The translations under genes and the position numbers were made by a program. This document shows, piece by piece, positions 42,647 to 51,101 of a DNA stretch of 64,000 bases; positions within the stretch are counted from its first letter, which is position 1; each line of letters begins with the position of its first letter. Origin of the DNA: Pigmentiphaga humi (GTDB taxonomy: Bacteria > Pseudomonadota > Gammaproteobacteria > Burkholderiales > Burkholderiaceae_B); contig NZ_UWPJ01000005.1 of NCBI RefSeq assembly GCF_900606115.1, forward strand, positions 471,914-535,913, written 5' to 3'. The notes beneath the pieces were generated by a model. That model made no database searches. It was not told the DNA's origin and saw only the letters and a program-made list of their open reading frames with translations.

Positions 42647-43402
42647 TCAGTATGCGCCGCCGAGCAGGCTGCCGGCGTCGGGCACCCGGCGCGGCAGCGC
42701 CAGGCGCTGCAGCATGGTGTAGGTGGTCGCCACGGCGGCCGACAGCACCGGCACGCCGCGGCGCGCCTCGACCACCGGCACCGCCGCCAGCGAGGGCATC
42801 TGCACGCACGCCGACAGCACGACGGCATCGGCGTTGGCAATATTGAGCCGGTCGGCGATCTCCACCAGCGCGAGCGGATCGCGGTTGCCGACCGCGCGGT
42901 TGTCGTCGATCTCCAGCGAGATCGCATCGACCACTTCGATGCCCTCGGACTCGATGTAGTCCACCACCAGGCCGGTCAGCGGCTTCATGTAAGGCGTCAC
43001 GATGGAAACCTTGCGCGCGCCCAGCGCCTGGATGCCGTTGAGCAGCGCGCCGGCGCTGGTGACCACCTGCGTCGCGGGATGGCCGAGGGCGGCGATGCGG
43101 GTCAGCTTCTCTTCCGAAACCCGATGATAGCCCCGGCCCATGGACATGATGGCGACCAGGCAGGCGTAGCCGATCACGTCCACCGCCGCATCGCTCAGTT
43201 CGGCGGCGCAGCGGTCGGCCTGCGCATCCATCGCCGCCAGCTCCTCTTTGTTGACCTTCATCATCCGCATCCTGCTGGAATGGAAGGTGAAGCGTTCGGG
43301 AGCGATGGATTCGCGCGCCCGGAACATGGCGGGCACTTCGGTTTCCATGGTCGTGTTGGAACTGGGGACGATTTGTCCGATGCGGTAGACCGGCTTGCTC
43401 AT
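42647..43402 (-). CDS. nicE: Maleate cis-trans isomerase
   Basis: A 251-residue Asp/Glu racemase-fold enzyme that turns maleate into fumarate, the last step of the pathway. The two catalytic cysteines are Cys81 (IGYACLVAIMSMG) and Cys199 (VVLSACVQMPSL), at the family's positions. It begins MSKPVYRIGQIVPSSNTTME, the usual maleate isomerase opening; I therefore chose the ATG at 43402. It is followed by nicF after 13 bases and preceded by the flavin-reductase-like gene after 28 bases. Length typical. Confidence 0.93.
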   Translation of the reverse strand: MSKPVYRIGQIVPSSNTTMETEVPAMFRARESIAPERFTFHSSRMRMMKVNKEELAAMDAQADRCAAELSDAAVDVIGYACLVAIMSMGRGYHRVSEEKLTRIAALGHPATQVVTSAGALLNGIQALGARKVSIVTPYMKPLTGLVVDYIESEGIEVVDAISLEIDDNRAVGNRDPLALVEIADRLNIANADAVVLSACVQMPSLAAVPVVEARRGVPVLSAAVATTYTMLQRLALPRRVPDAGSLLGGAY

Positions 43403-43430
43403 AGACTTGCTTCCGTGGGGAAGTCCGCAC

Positions 43431-44069
43431 TCACGGGTGCGGACCATAGCGGTTGAATGAATCGTGTTCGAGGGAAAAGGGCTGGTCCAGGCGGCAGTAC
43501 GCATTGCCGGCCAGCCTGCCTATATTGCGCAGCGCCGCCATGTCGATGCGGCCGCGTGCGTCGATGGCGCCGGCATCGACGTGGATGGCCACGGCTTCGC
43601 CGATCACCAGGGTGTAGCTGCTGCGCGGCAGCGGCAAGGCCTGCACCAGCCGGCATTCGAACCAGGCGCTGGACTCGGCCACGCAGGGCGGCCGCACCAG
43701 GCTCGCGGGCACGGGGGTGAGGCCGGTTGCCGCGAACTCGTCGACATCCGGCGGGTATTCGCGCGCGCAGGCATCCATGCGGGTCGCGATGGATTCGCCT
43801 ACGGCGTTGATCACGAACTCGCCGGTGGACAGGATGTTGGCGAGCGTGTCCTTGGTCCGGCCGCCCGGGTGCTCGCCGATGGACAGGCACAGGTGCGGCG
43901 TGTCGGCGGCGATGGCGTTGAACCAGCTGAAGGGGGCCAGGTTGGCGCGGCCCTGCGCATCGACCGTCGAGGTCAGCGCGATGGGCCGCGGGACCACCAG
44001 GCCCGCGACCAGTTTGTAGAGCCGCGCGGGATCCGTCTGGTCCGGGATGAATCGGATTTTGTCGGCCAT
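43431..44069 (-). CDS. Flavin-reductase-like (FMN-binding split barrel) protein
   Basis: A 212-residue protein of the flavin reductase-like domain family. Marks are PRPIALTSTVDAQGRANLAPFSWFNAIAADTPHLCLSIG and KDTLANILSTGEFVINAV (each given as two halves of one stretch), and a late NIGRLAGNAYCRL. I chose the ATG at 44069. It lies between the Bug gene and nicE in the same operon. Class A monooxygenases such as the one at 38190 reduce their own FAD, so a reductase partner is not obviously needed; the protein may serve another flavin-dependent step. Function unproven. Confidence 0.8.
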   Translation of the reverse strand: MADKIRFIPDQTDPARLYKLVAGLVVPRPIALTSTVDAQGRANLAPFSWFNAIAADTPHLCLSIGEHPGGRTKDTLANILSTGEFVINAVGESIATRMDACAREYPPDVDEFAATGLTPVPASLVRPPCVAESSAWFECRLVQALPLPRSSYTLVIGEAVAIHVDAGAIDARGRIDMAALRNIGRLAGNAYCRLDQPFSLEHDSFNRYGPHP

Positions 44070-44089
44070 GCCGCGGACCTTGGGGCGCC

Positions 44090-45064
44090 TTACTCGGGCC
44101 GGATGTTGGCCGCGCGGATGACCGTCCTGAAGGAGGTCAGCTCGTCGCGGATGACGGCGGCCGACTCGGCGGGCGACGCGTAGCGGGTGACGATGGACTG
44201 CGCCAGCAGGGGCTCTTGCAGGGCTTTGTCCGAGAATACCTGCTTGAAGGCGCGGTCCAGCTTGTCGATGACCGGGGCGGGCGTGCCGGCCGGCGCGAGC
44301 GCGAACAGCTTGGCGCTGACCTCGTAGTCCTTCAGGCCGGCCTCGGCGGCGGTGGGCACGCCGGGCAGCAGCGAGGTGCGTTCCTTCGAGGCCACGGCCA
44401 GTACGCGCAGTTTCTGGTTGCGGATGTGGGGCAGCGTCGCCGCCAGGCTCTCGATGCTCATGTCGACCTGGCCGCCGACCAGATCCAGCAGCGACGGGGC
44501 GATGCCCTTGTACGGCACGTGCAGCAGATCGACTCCCGCGGTGCGCTTGAACATCTCGCCGGCCAGGTGCTGCACCGAGCCGTTGCCGCTGGACGCGTAG
44601 GTCAGCGCGCCGGGCTTGGCCTTGGCCAGCGCGACGAGTTCCTGGACCGAGTTGGCCTTGACGTTGGGATTGACCACGATGACGAACGGAATGCTGCCGA
44701 ACACCGAGATCGGGGTAAAGTTCTTCTCCAGGTCGTACGGCACCTTGTCGCCGTACAGGGCCGAGTAGGCGCCATGGCTGGTGAGCGAGCTCCACAGCAG
44801 GGTATAGCCGTCCGGCTCGGCCTTGGCCACCGACTCGGCGCCGATCGCGCCCGTGGCGCCGGGCCGGTTCACGACCACGACCTGCTGGCCGAGCTGCTTG
44901 GCCAGCATCGGACCGGCCAGGCGGGCCGCGGCATCCACCCCGCCACCGGGGGGCCAGGGCACCACCAGGGTGATGGGCTTTTCCGGCCATTCCGCCCGGG
45001 CGCCCAGGCTCAGGGCCAGGGCGGCTGCGCCGACGGCTACTTTCAATACTGCTTTGACGTTCAT
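44090..45064 (-). CDS. Bug/TctC-family periplasmic binding protein of the pyridine operon
   Basis: A 324-residue Bug protein with a signal peptide ending LGARA and mature start EWPEKPITLVVPWPPGGGVD. VVVNRPGATGAIGAESVAKAEPDGYTL (in two halves), LLHVPYKGIAPSLL and VPTAAEAGLKDYE are conserved. The ATG at 45064 has AAGGA six bases upstream. It is the first gene of the operon behind the operator at 45136-45162, so its ligand is probably the imported pyridine acid or a related carboxylate. No TctAB genes accompany it. Confidence 0.92.
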   Translation of the reverse strand: MNVKAVLKVAVGAAALALSLGARAEWPEKPITLVVPWPPGGGVDAAARLAGPMLAKQLGQQVVVVNRPGATGAIGAESVAKAEPDGYTLLWSSLTSHGAYSALYGDKVPYDLEKNFTPISVFGSIPFVIVVNPNVKANSVQELVALAKAKPGALTYASSGNGSVQHLAGEMFKRTAGVDLLHVPYKGIAPSLLDLVGGQVDMSIESLAATLPHIRNQKLRVLAVASKERTSLLPGVPTAAEAGLKDYEVSAKLFALAPAGTPAPVIDKLDRAFKQVFSDKALQEPLLAQSIVTRYASPAESAAVIRDELTSFRTVIRAANIRPE

Positions 45065-45135
45065 GCTCGGTCCTTGCTGGTTGGTATGGGTGCCCCCAGC
45101 TTTCTCCCGCTGTGGGCATGTACGACAAATAGAAC

Positions 45136-45162
45136 GTTCGCAATGCGAAACTAAGTTTCGCA
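45136..45162 (-). promoter_or_regulatory. Composite operator, copy 2 (IclR-type)
   Basis: Read on the minus strand it matches copy 1 at 38129-38155 at 26 of 27 bases; only the single spacer base differs (T for A). The central dyad is 45144-45162. It begins 12 bases after the -10 box of the minus-strand operon and lies upstream of the divergent IclR gene, so it could serve autoregulation as well. Confidence 0.8.
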
Positions 45163-45174
45163 AATATTTGAGGT

Positions 45175-45204
45175 ATCCTACCTAACAAGTTTTGCCAGTG
45201 TCAA
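45175..45204 (-). promoter_or_regulatory. Sigma-70 promoter of the Bug-nicEFX-amidase operon
   Basis: On the minus strand TTGACA (plus coordinates 45199-45204), an 18-base spacer and TAGGAT (45175-45180). The perfect -35 and the operator just past the expected start copy the layout of the monooxygenase promoter at 38093. Confidence 0.65.
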
Positions 45205-45224
45205 TGCAGTTGCGAGCAGGGCGG

Positions 45225-46058
45225 ATGAGAGGAACTTCCCAATCTACTAGGGCCATCAATCGGTTGCCTTTGGCCGAGCCGGATGCCGACGAGGATCCCG
45301 GCCGGCAATTCGTGACCGCGCTCGCCCGCGGGCTGAACATCCTCAAGGCCTTCACCCTGGGCGACGCTTCGCTCGGCAACCAGGAACTGGCCGAACGCAC
45401 CGGCCTGACCAAGCCCACCGTCTCCCGCCTGACCTACACCCTGACGCGGCTCGGCTATCTCTCGTGTTCGCCGCAGACGGGGCGCTACGAGCTGGGCACT
45501 TCCTCGCTCGCGCTGGGCTACTGGGCCATGGCCGGCTCCTTCATCCGCCAGGTCGCCAAGCCCCTGATGGAACAGGTCTCCAACGAATTGAACCTGTGCT
45601 GCGCGCTGGGCTACCGGGACGAGGCCGACGCCGTCTATCTCGAGCACACGCGCGGTTCGGGTGCGCTCATCATGAGCGTGCAATCGGGTTCGCGCACGCC
45701 GCTGGCCACCACCGCCATGGGCCGCGCGCTGATCGCCGTCATGGAGCGCCATGAGCGCGAAACCCTGCTGGCGGCCGAGAAAGCCCGCTACGGCACGCAA
45801 TGGCCGCGGATCCGCCAGGGCGTCCAGGACGGCCTCAAAGACTACGAGACCCTGGGCTTCACGCTATCGCTCGGCGACTGGGAAAAGGAAATCAACGCCG
45901 TCGGCGTGCCGCTGGAACTGAACGACGGCAATCCGCCCATGGCCTTGACCCTGGGCGGCGGCGCCTACGCGCTCGATCGCCGGCAGCTGGTCGAGCGCAT
46001 CGGCCCGCGCCTGGTCGAGCTCGCCGGCCAGATCCGCCGGGGCCTCAAGGCGCAGTAG
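45225..46058 (+). CDS. IclR-family regulator of the pyridine cluster
   Basis: A 277-residue IclR protein from the ATG at 45225; a TTG at 45192 or ATG at 45204 would lengthen it but overlap the -35 box of the divergent operon. The winged helix covers about residues 25-85 (VTALARGLNILKAFTLGDAS, LTKPTVSRLTYTLTRLGYL). The effector domain follows (LNLCCALGYRDEADAVYLEH, TPLATTAMGRALIAVM). It is divergent from the Bug-nicEFX-amidase operon and is the best candidate to bind the two composite operators, although the cluster in Bordetella and Pseudomonas uses MarR- or TetR-type regulators, so this would be a different control scheme. Confidence 0.88.
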   Translation: MRGTSQSTRAINRLPLAEPDADEDPGRQFVTALARGLNILKAFTLGDASLGNQELAERTGLTKPTVSRLTYTLTRLGYLSCSPQTGRYELGTSSLALGYWAMAGSFIRQVAKPLMEQVSNELNLCCALGYRDEADAVYLEHTRGSGALIMSVQSGSRTPLATTAMGRALIAVMERHERETLLAAEKARYGTQWPRIRQGVQDGLKDYETLGFTLSLGDWEKEINAVGVPLELNDGNPPMALTLGGGAYALDRRQLVERIGPRLVELAGQIRRGLKAQ

Positions 46059-46080
46059 TGTCTGTGGAGGCCGCCCACGC

Positions 46081-47127
46081 CTATCGGTAGGGGCCCAGCA
46101 CGGCGAGCGCGTGCCTGGAGAATTCCAGATTCACATGTCCGGCGATATCGGCGGCGTCGGTCATGATTCCCCATTGCAGCCATTCCTTCTGGAAGCGCTC
46201 GAGCGAGGCGAGATTGACACCGCCATTGGGGTCGATGCCGGTGAACGACATGCCCGCACAGTCGGCCGCCATGGCCGGTATGTATTTGTTGATGACCTTG
46301 CAGACGTCGCGAATGTCCGCCTTGCCGTCTATGGCGCGCTGCAGATCGCGTTGTCCCTGCAGGTAGGCGACCATGAAGCGCTTGGCGGCATCGGTCTTGG
46401 CGAAGCCTTGCGAGAACAGCATGATGTTGAAGTTGTCGCCCGCGGCGATCCGCGCGAGGCTGGCTTCGGGAAGCGGGCTGGCGACCTGCATCTTGATCAT
46501 CGCGGCGTAGAGCGGCGCGAAGGCCAGCACGCCGTCGATGGCCTTTTTTTGCATCGCTGGAATGAACTGGTTGAAAGGCAGTTCCACCAGGGTCACGTCG
46601 TCTTTGGTCAGACCTTCGAGCGCCAGCGCGCGCGCGAGATGGTTCAGCGACATGGATTGGATGTTGTTGACCGCGATGCGCTTGCCCTTGAGGCCGCCTA
46701 CCGATTTCACCGCGCCGCTGTCCATCAGGTCTTTGCGCACCAGCAGGCCCCCCGTGTCGGTGCCCGGAGGCAGCTGGCTCGACTTGTCGGACACGATCTG
46801 CACCGGTACGCCCCGGCGGAAGGCATTGAACAGCCCCGGCGTGGCCGAGCCGCTGCCCACGTCCAGCCGGTTGGTGGCCAGCAGCGAGATGGCATCGGCC
46901 GAACTGGTGATGCGGCTCAATTCGACGTCGACGCCTTGCTGCGCGAAGTAGCCGCGCTCTATTGCCAGGAAGACGCCGGTGTCGGCCGTGAGATACAGGA
47001 TGGCCATGGAGACCTTGGCCGGCTGGCCGTCGGCCGCCAGGGCGGTTCGGTTCATTCCCGGCGCCAGCGTGGCGACGCATAGAATACAGGCGGCCGCGCA
47101 GGCCGATACGATGCGTGAGATGTTCAT
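46081..47127 (-). CDS. ABC substrate-binding protein (SsuA/NMT1-like)
   Basis: A 348-residue periplasmic binding protein with a signal peptide (residues 1 to about 32, ending TALAA). The NMT1/THI5-like fold is suggested by KVSMAILYLTADTGVFLAIERGYFAQQGVDVE (seen in two halves), LATNRLDVGSGSATPGLFNA and LKGKRIAVNNIQS. It lies at the end of a minus-strand operon with a Rieske oxygenase and the SsuB- and SsuC-like genes, so it is the transporter's receptor. The substrate is probably an aromatic or sulfonate-type acid; sequence cannot decide. Confidence 0.88.
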   Translation of the reverse strand: MNISRIVSACAAACILCVATLAPGMNRTALAADGQPAKVSMAILYLTADTGVFLAIERGYFAQQGVDVELSRITSSADAISLLATNRLDVGSGSATPGLFNAFRRGVPVQIVSDKSSQLPPGTDTGGLLVRKDLMDSGAVKSVGGLKGKRIAVNNIQSMSLNHLARALALEGLTKDDVTLVELPFNQFIPAMQKKAIDGVLAFAPLYAAMIKMQVASPLPEASLARIAAGDNFNIMLFSQGFAKTDAAKRFMVAYLQGQRDLQRAIDGKADIRDVCKVINKYIPAMAADCAGMSFTGIDPNGGVNLASLERFQKEWLQWGIMTDAADIAGHVNLEFSRHALAVLGPYR

Positions 47128-47204
47128 CTGCTGCTACCTCGTCGAAGACGGCCCGCGGGCCGGGTGAAGGACTGACGGCAAAGGCAAATCGGAACGAAGA
47201 GCGG

Positions 47205-47552
47205 TCAGGAGCCGCTGACGGCGTGGAAGCGCATGCGCTCGTAGGGAAAGACGTCTTCCATATTGGGTGAATCCCATTGCAGGTCGATGGGAGCCGAGGC
47301 TTCCATGATCATCTGAGCCAGGCGGAACAGGCGTCCAACCTCGGGAGGAAGGTCATGGGGCGTATTGGGGTAGGCATTCAGGAAGCAGATGATTTCTTCG
47401 ATGCGCGGAGCAGTCGCCGCATGGAAGCGCTTGAGCGTTTCCATGTCGCTCGACAGGCGCTTGATGGCGCGGGTTTTCTCGTCGGGCATGGCCCATTGCG
47501 CGACATAGGGTTCGAGATCGGCAAAGGGCGCGGGCAGGCTGGTGTCGTTCAT
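47205..47552 (-). CDS. Hypothetical protein in the Rieske operon
   Basis: A 115-residue soluble, acidic protein starting MNDTSLPAPFADLEPYVAQW. No domain recognised. It follows the Rieske gene by 17 bases, so it is co-translated with it. It is too short and unlike the ring-hydroxylating beta subunit (about 160-180 residues), and has no ferredoxin cysteines. It may be a small accessory or stabilising subunit of the oxygenase; this is contextual inference. Confidence 0.6.
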   Translation of the reverse strand: MNDTSLPAPFADLEPYVAQWAMPDEKTRAIKRLSSDMETLKRFHAATAPRIEEIICFLNAYPNTPHDLPPEVGRLFRLAQMIMEASAPIDLQWDSPNMEDVFPYERMRFHAVSGS

Positions 47553-47569
47553 TTCATTCTCCGTGCGCG

Positions 47570-48769
47570 TCAATCGGCCGCAAGCATGTTGGCGGCTACC
47601 GAGAAATGGTGCCTGAGCGCCATTTCCTGGCGCGACAGCACGACGTGCGGAAGCACGTTCGCCTTGAGCATCTGGTGCTGCACTTCCAGGGTGCTGAGAT
47701 CCTCCCGTATGACGTCGCGTCCGCGCGCGCGGAAATAATCGCGGCTCAGCCTTTCGCCCAGATTGCGGGTCTTGTAGGCATAGGTACGGTTGACGACCAG
47801 CGTGCGGTCGGCGCTGATGGGCCAGAACGTGACTTCGTTGCGGCCGTGATTGCCCGTCAGGAACACGAAATTCGGGAACCATTCGAGCACGTCGAAAGCC
47901 CAGTATTCGTAGCGGCTGGGGTTGACGCCCGGCGGCAGGAGCGAATAGTCGAAGTCGAAGGAGGGCAGCAGTTTGCGCCCGTGCTTGATGGCCACGGCTT
48001 CCATGGGCAGCACGTGGTGATCGGGATTGGCCGGCGCCGAATACCGGGTGTGCCGCCGCATCAGTTCCATATGGGGGCGATGGCGCTGCGGATTGATTTT
48101 TCCGCCCTGGTAGTCCCGCGCCGTGCGGCGGTGGAGATAGAGCGTGTGATAGCCCTCGGTGAAGGCGTTGACGCCGAGGTGCCAGTTGGCGTCGATGATG
48201 AAGCTGTAGGTGGAGATGTTCTCGTGCCGGTCGAAATAGCCGTTGTCGTAGCGGGCATAGAACTCCGGCCCCAGCCAGTCCTGCAGCGATTCGCGCGGCC
48301 GGTCGTCGAAGTTGACGAATACGAAGTTCTCCCAGACTTCGGACGTCACGGGGACGAGGCCGTAGTTCTCCTTGTCCACGCCTTCGAACTGGTGCTCGTC
48401 GGTAATGTGCCGCAACGCGCCTTCGGGCGAGAAGACCCAGCCATGGAACCCGCAGGTCAGGGTGCGGCTGCTGCCCAGGCCCTCGGGCAGCAGCTTGTTG
48501 CCGCGGTGCGTGCAGGCATTGTGGAATACGCGCACCCGGTTGTCGTTGCCGCGGATGACGATCAGCGACGTGTTGAAGGTCGGAACGTCTTGTACGTAGT
48601 AGCTGCCCGGGGTGGGAACGTCGTCGGTATGGCACAGCGGCAGCCAGGCGCGGCGGAAGATTTTCTCCCGCTCTTGTTCGAAATGTTCCTGGCTCAGCAT
48701 CGCCGCGAGGTCGATGCGCGCCTGCAGGCCGGCTGTCCGGCCATGCAGGCTGGTTTGAACGGATTCCAT
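47570..48769 (-). CDS. Rieske-type aromatic-ring-hydroxylating oxygenase, alpha subunit
   Basis: A 399-residue oxygenase. The Rieske cluster ligands are Cys86/His88 (ACTHRGN) and Cys106/His109 (TCGFHGW). The mononuclear iron site is in NWHLGVNAFTEGYHTLYLH, with His208 and His213, and Asn195/Glu205 as family positions. The ATG at 48769 follows AGAGGAAA. No ferredoxin or reductase gene is nearby, so electrons must come from partners elsewhere. The operon also holds an ABC importer and a small unknown protein; the divergent MarR is followed by an esterase. It likely hydroxylates or demethylates an imported aromatic acid. Confidence 0.9.
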   Translation of the reverse strand: MESVQTSLHGRTAGLQARIDLAAMLSQEHFEQEREKIFRRAWLPLCHTDDVPTPGSYYVQDVPTFNTSLIVIRGNDNRVRVFHNACTHRGNKLLPEGLGSSRTLTCGFHGWVFSPEGALRHITDEHQFEGVDKENYGLVPVTSEVWENFVFVNFDDRPRESLQDWLGPEFYARYDNGYFDRHENISTYSFIIDANWHLGVNAFTEGYHTLYLHRRTARDYQGGKINPQRHRPHMELMRRHTRYSAPANPDHHVLPMEAVAIKHGRKLLPSFDFDYSLLPPGVNPSRYEYWAFDVLEWFPNFVFLTGNHGRNEVTFWPISADRTLVVNRTYAYKTRNLGERLSRDYFRARGRDVIREDLSTLEVQHQMLKANVLPHVVLSRQEMALRHHFSVAANMLAAD

Positions 48770-48798
48770 CGCTTTCCTCTTGAATGTAATGCCGGAAA

Positions 48799-49662
48799 TC
48801 AGCGCTGCCCTTTGTGCCAGGGCATCAGCAGGCGGCCGATCAGCCGCAATCCCAGTACGCACAGATACCCGAGCACGCTGACCGTGGTAATGGCGACGTA
48901 CATGGGGGAAACGTCGAACAATTGCCAGCTCGACCAGATCATGTAGCCGAGCCCGCTCTTGGCGCCGACGAATTCGGCGGCCACCAGCACGACGCAGGCG
49001 AGGCCGAGCGAGACTTCGAGCCCTGTCATGATGTGCGGCATCGAAGCCGGCAGCGCGATGGTGCGCACCGATTGCAGGAACGAGGCGTTGCAGTCGCGGC
49101 CGACGTCGAGGATGACCGGCTTGATCGAGAGCACCCCGGCAAGCGCGTTGATCGCCACGATGTAGAACACCGTGATGGCGAGCAGGATGATGATGGGCGC
49201 TTCGCCCAGTCCCACCAGCAGCACCAGCAACGGGTAGACCGCGAGCTTGGGCACGGGATAGGTAATCAACAGCCAGGGTTCGACCAGGGCGCGGAACCAG
49301 CGGGAGATGCCCAGCGCAAGGCCGACGACCACGCCGAAGGCCGCGCCGATGGCGTAACCCAGCGCCAGCCTGCGCATGCTGGCGGCAATCGCCTCGCCCA
49401 GGGTTCCGTTGTGCACCAGTTGCGCAGCGGAACCCGCGATCTCCGACGGAGGCGGAAAGAACCGGCGATCCAGCCCGCCCGCTTGCGACAGGATTTCCCA
49501 CAATGCCAATAACAGGAAGGGCGAAACGACGCGCAACAGATGCTGCGCGCGGGCCGTCCACTGCCGGCGGGCGCCGGTGCCGCCCCGCCGGATGACCAGG
49601 CGGCATGTCTCGACGCCGCCGGTGGTATCGACCGGCTTGAGATGCGGACGCACGGCGCTCAT
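48799..49662 (-). CDS. ABC transporter permease (SsuC/TauC-like)
   Basis: A 287-residue inner-membrane protein with about six hydrophobic segments and the BPD_transp_1 EAA-loop region (QSVRTIALPASMPHIMTGLE). I chose the ATG at 49662, which overlaps the stop of the ATPase gene by 4 bases (ATGA); the 16-codon longer frame would overlap more. The mature transporter would consist of this permease, the ATPase at 49659 and the binding protein at 46081. The substrate class is nitrate/sulfonate/aromatic acid type. Confidence 0.9.
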   Translation of the reverse strand: MSAVRPHLKPVDTTGGVETCRLVIRRGGTGARRQWTARAQHLLRVVSPFLLLALWEILSQAGGLDRRFFPPPSEIAGSAAQLVHNGTLGEAIAASMRRLALGYAIGAAFGVVVGLALGISRWFRALVEPWLLITYPVPKLAVYPLLVLLVGLGEAPIIILLAITVFYIVAINALAGVLSIKPVILDVGRDCNASFLQSVRTIALPASMPHIMTGLEVSLGLACVVLVAAEFVGAKSGLGYMIWSSWQLFDVSPMYVAITTVSVLGYLCVLGLRLIGRLLMPWHKGQR

Positions 49663-50447
49663 GTTGCGGCTCCCGCGGCGGCCACTACGTCGCCCTGTAT
49701 CAGGTTCCACAGTTTTTCATACAAGGCGCCGTAGCGAGGATGGCTGCGCAGCTGGGCCACGTTGCGCGGGCGCGGGATATCGATGGGCACGATTTCGCGG
49801 ATGCGGCCGGGCCGGGCGCTGAGCACTACCACGCGGTCCGACAGCGCGATGGCCTCGTCCAGGCTGTGGGTGACGAATATGACCGTGCGGCGGTGCACCG
49901 ACCACAGGCGCAGGATCTCGTCCTGCAGGACCAGCCGGGTTTGCTCGTCGAGCGCGCCGAAGGGTTCGTCCATCAGCAGCACTTCCGGCCTGTTGGCAAA
50001 TGCGCGAGCCACGCTCACACGCTGCCGCATGCCTCCGGATAGCTGCGTCGGGTAGGCGCGGCGGAAGGCCCCGAGTCCGACCTTTTCGATGAAATAGTCG
50101 ACCGTGGCGCGCCGCTCGGCCGGCGCCACGCCGCGTATGCGCAACCCGTATTCGACGTTCTCCTCCGCCGTCAGCCAGGGAAAGATGGAGTCTTCCTGGA
50201 ATACGGTGGAGGTGATCAGGTCGCCGCCGGTTGCGTCGATGTCGACGTGGCCGGCATCGGCTTGCTCGAAGCCGCCGATGATGCGCAATAGCGTGGTCTT
50301 GCCGCAGCCGCTGGCGCCGATTACACAGACGAATTCGCCGTCTGCGATCGACAGGTCGATGTGCTGCAACGCAGTCACTTGCCGGCCCTTGTCCAGGCGG
50401 AAGGACTTCGACAGGCCACGGATGTCGAGTTTGATGCCGATGTCCAT
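49659..50447 (-). CDS. ABC transporter ATPase (SsuB/TauB-like)
   Basis: A 262-residue ATPase. Walker A GASGCGKTT is near residue 45, the Q-loop is VFQEDSIFPW, the signature is LSGGMRQRVSVARAF, Walker B is VLLMDEPFGALDE and the switch histidine is in VTHSLDEA. The ATG at 50447 has AGGAG five bases upstream. It is the first gene of the minus-strand transporter-oxygenase operon, divergent from the MarR gene. Confidence 0.93.
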   Translation of the reverse strand: MDIGIKLDIRGLSKSFRLDKGRQVTALQHIDLSIADGEFVCVIGASGCGKTTLLRIIGGFEQADAGHVDIDATGGDLITSTVFQEDSIFPWLTAEENVEYGLRIRGVAPAERRATVDYFIEKVGLGAFRRAYPTQLSGGMRQRVSVARAFANRPEVLLMDEPFGALDEQTRLVLQDEILRLWSVHRRTVIFVTHSLDEAIALSDRVVVLSARPGRIREIVPIDIPRPRNVAQLRSHPRYGALYEKLWNLIQGDVVAAAGAAT

Positions 50448-50542
50448 GTGTCTCCTAGATATATATATTTATATGTTTTTGCGGACTATAATGAGGCTCG
50501 TTGGCAGTGTCAAGAACCATCAGAACGAGGTCCACCCATCCC
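50448..50542. promoter_or_regulatory. AT-rich divergent promoter region
   Basis: The gap between the ABC ATPase and MarR starts has a striking alternating AT stretch (50457-50475) and, toward MarR, a perfect -10 box TATAAT at 50487-50492. No good -35 was found. The AT block is the likely MarR binding area, but no clean dyad is visible. Confidence 0.45.
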
Positions 50543-51091
50543 ATGGCCCAAGCTCAGAAAGCACCTGCGCCGCGTTCGCGCGCCGCTTCCAGGCGGAAAG
50601 ACAGCGCGCCGCCGGCACCTCCCGAAGCCGGGCACGGCGCACATTCCGAATATCCGGTGGAAGAAAGCGCGATCCTGCTCATGCGGATCGCGGTACATGG
50701 CTGGCGCCGCAATTTCACGGGACATCTCGCGGAGTTCGGCGTGCCTTTCAGCGTGTGGTATTTCCTGCGGATCTTGTGGGACGACGACGGTCTCTCGCAG
50801 AAAGACCTCACCCGGCGGGCGGGCATGCTGCAGCCCAACGCCGTGTCGGCCATCCGGACCATGGAAGAGCTCGGCCTGGCGCGCGTCGAACGGGAGTCCG
50901 GCGACCGCCGCCGCATACGTGTCTGGCTGACGCAAAAGGCGCGCGATCTGGAACACAAGATTCTCCCGCGCATCCGCGAAGACACCGAGCAGACCGTATT
51001 CAAGGATTTCACCGCCGAAGAACGGCACACGCTGACCCGGCTGCTGGGCAAGGTCTGCGCCAACATCACCGGATCCGCTTCCTCCGATTGA
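50543..51091 (+). CDS. MarR-family transcriptional regulator
   Basis: A 182-residue MarR protein. A disordered alanine/proline/arginine N-terminus (about 40 residues) precedes the winged helix (WYFLRILWDDDGLSQKDLTRRAG, QPNAVSAIRTMEELGLARVERESGDRRRIRVWLTQKA, given as parts). I chose the ATG at 50543; a TTG at 50501 is possible. It is divergent from the transporter-oxygenase operon and 10 bases before the esterase, so it probably represses both until an aromatic ligand binds. Confidence 0.9.
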   Translation: MAQAQKAPAPRSRAASRRKDSAPPAPPEAGHGAHSEYPVEESAILLMRIAVHGWRRNFTGHLAEFGVPFSVWYFLRILWDDDGLSQKDLTRRAGMLQPNAVSAIRTMEELGLARVERESGDRRRIRVWLTQKARDLEHKILPRIREDTEQTVFKDFTAEERHTLTRLLGKVCANITGSASSD

Positions 51092-51101
51092 AGGAGTCGT
51101 C

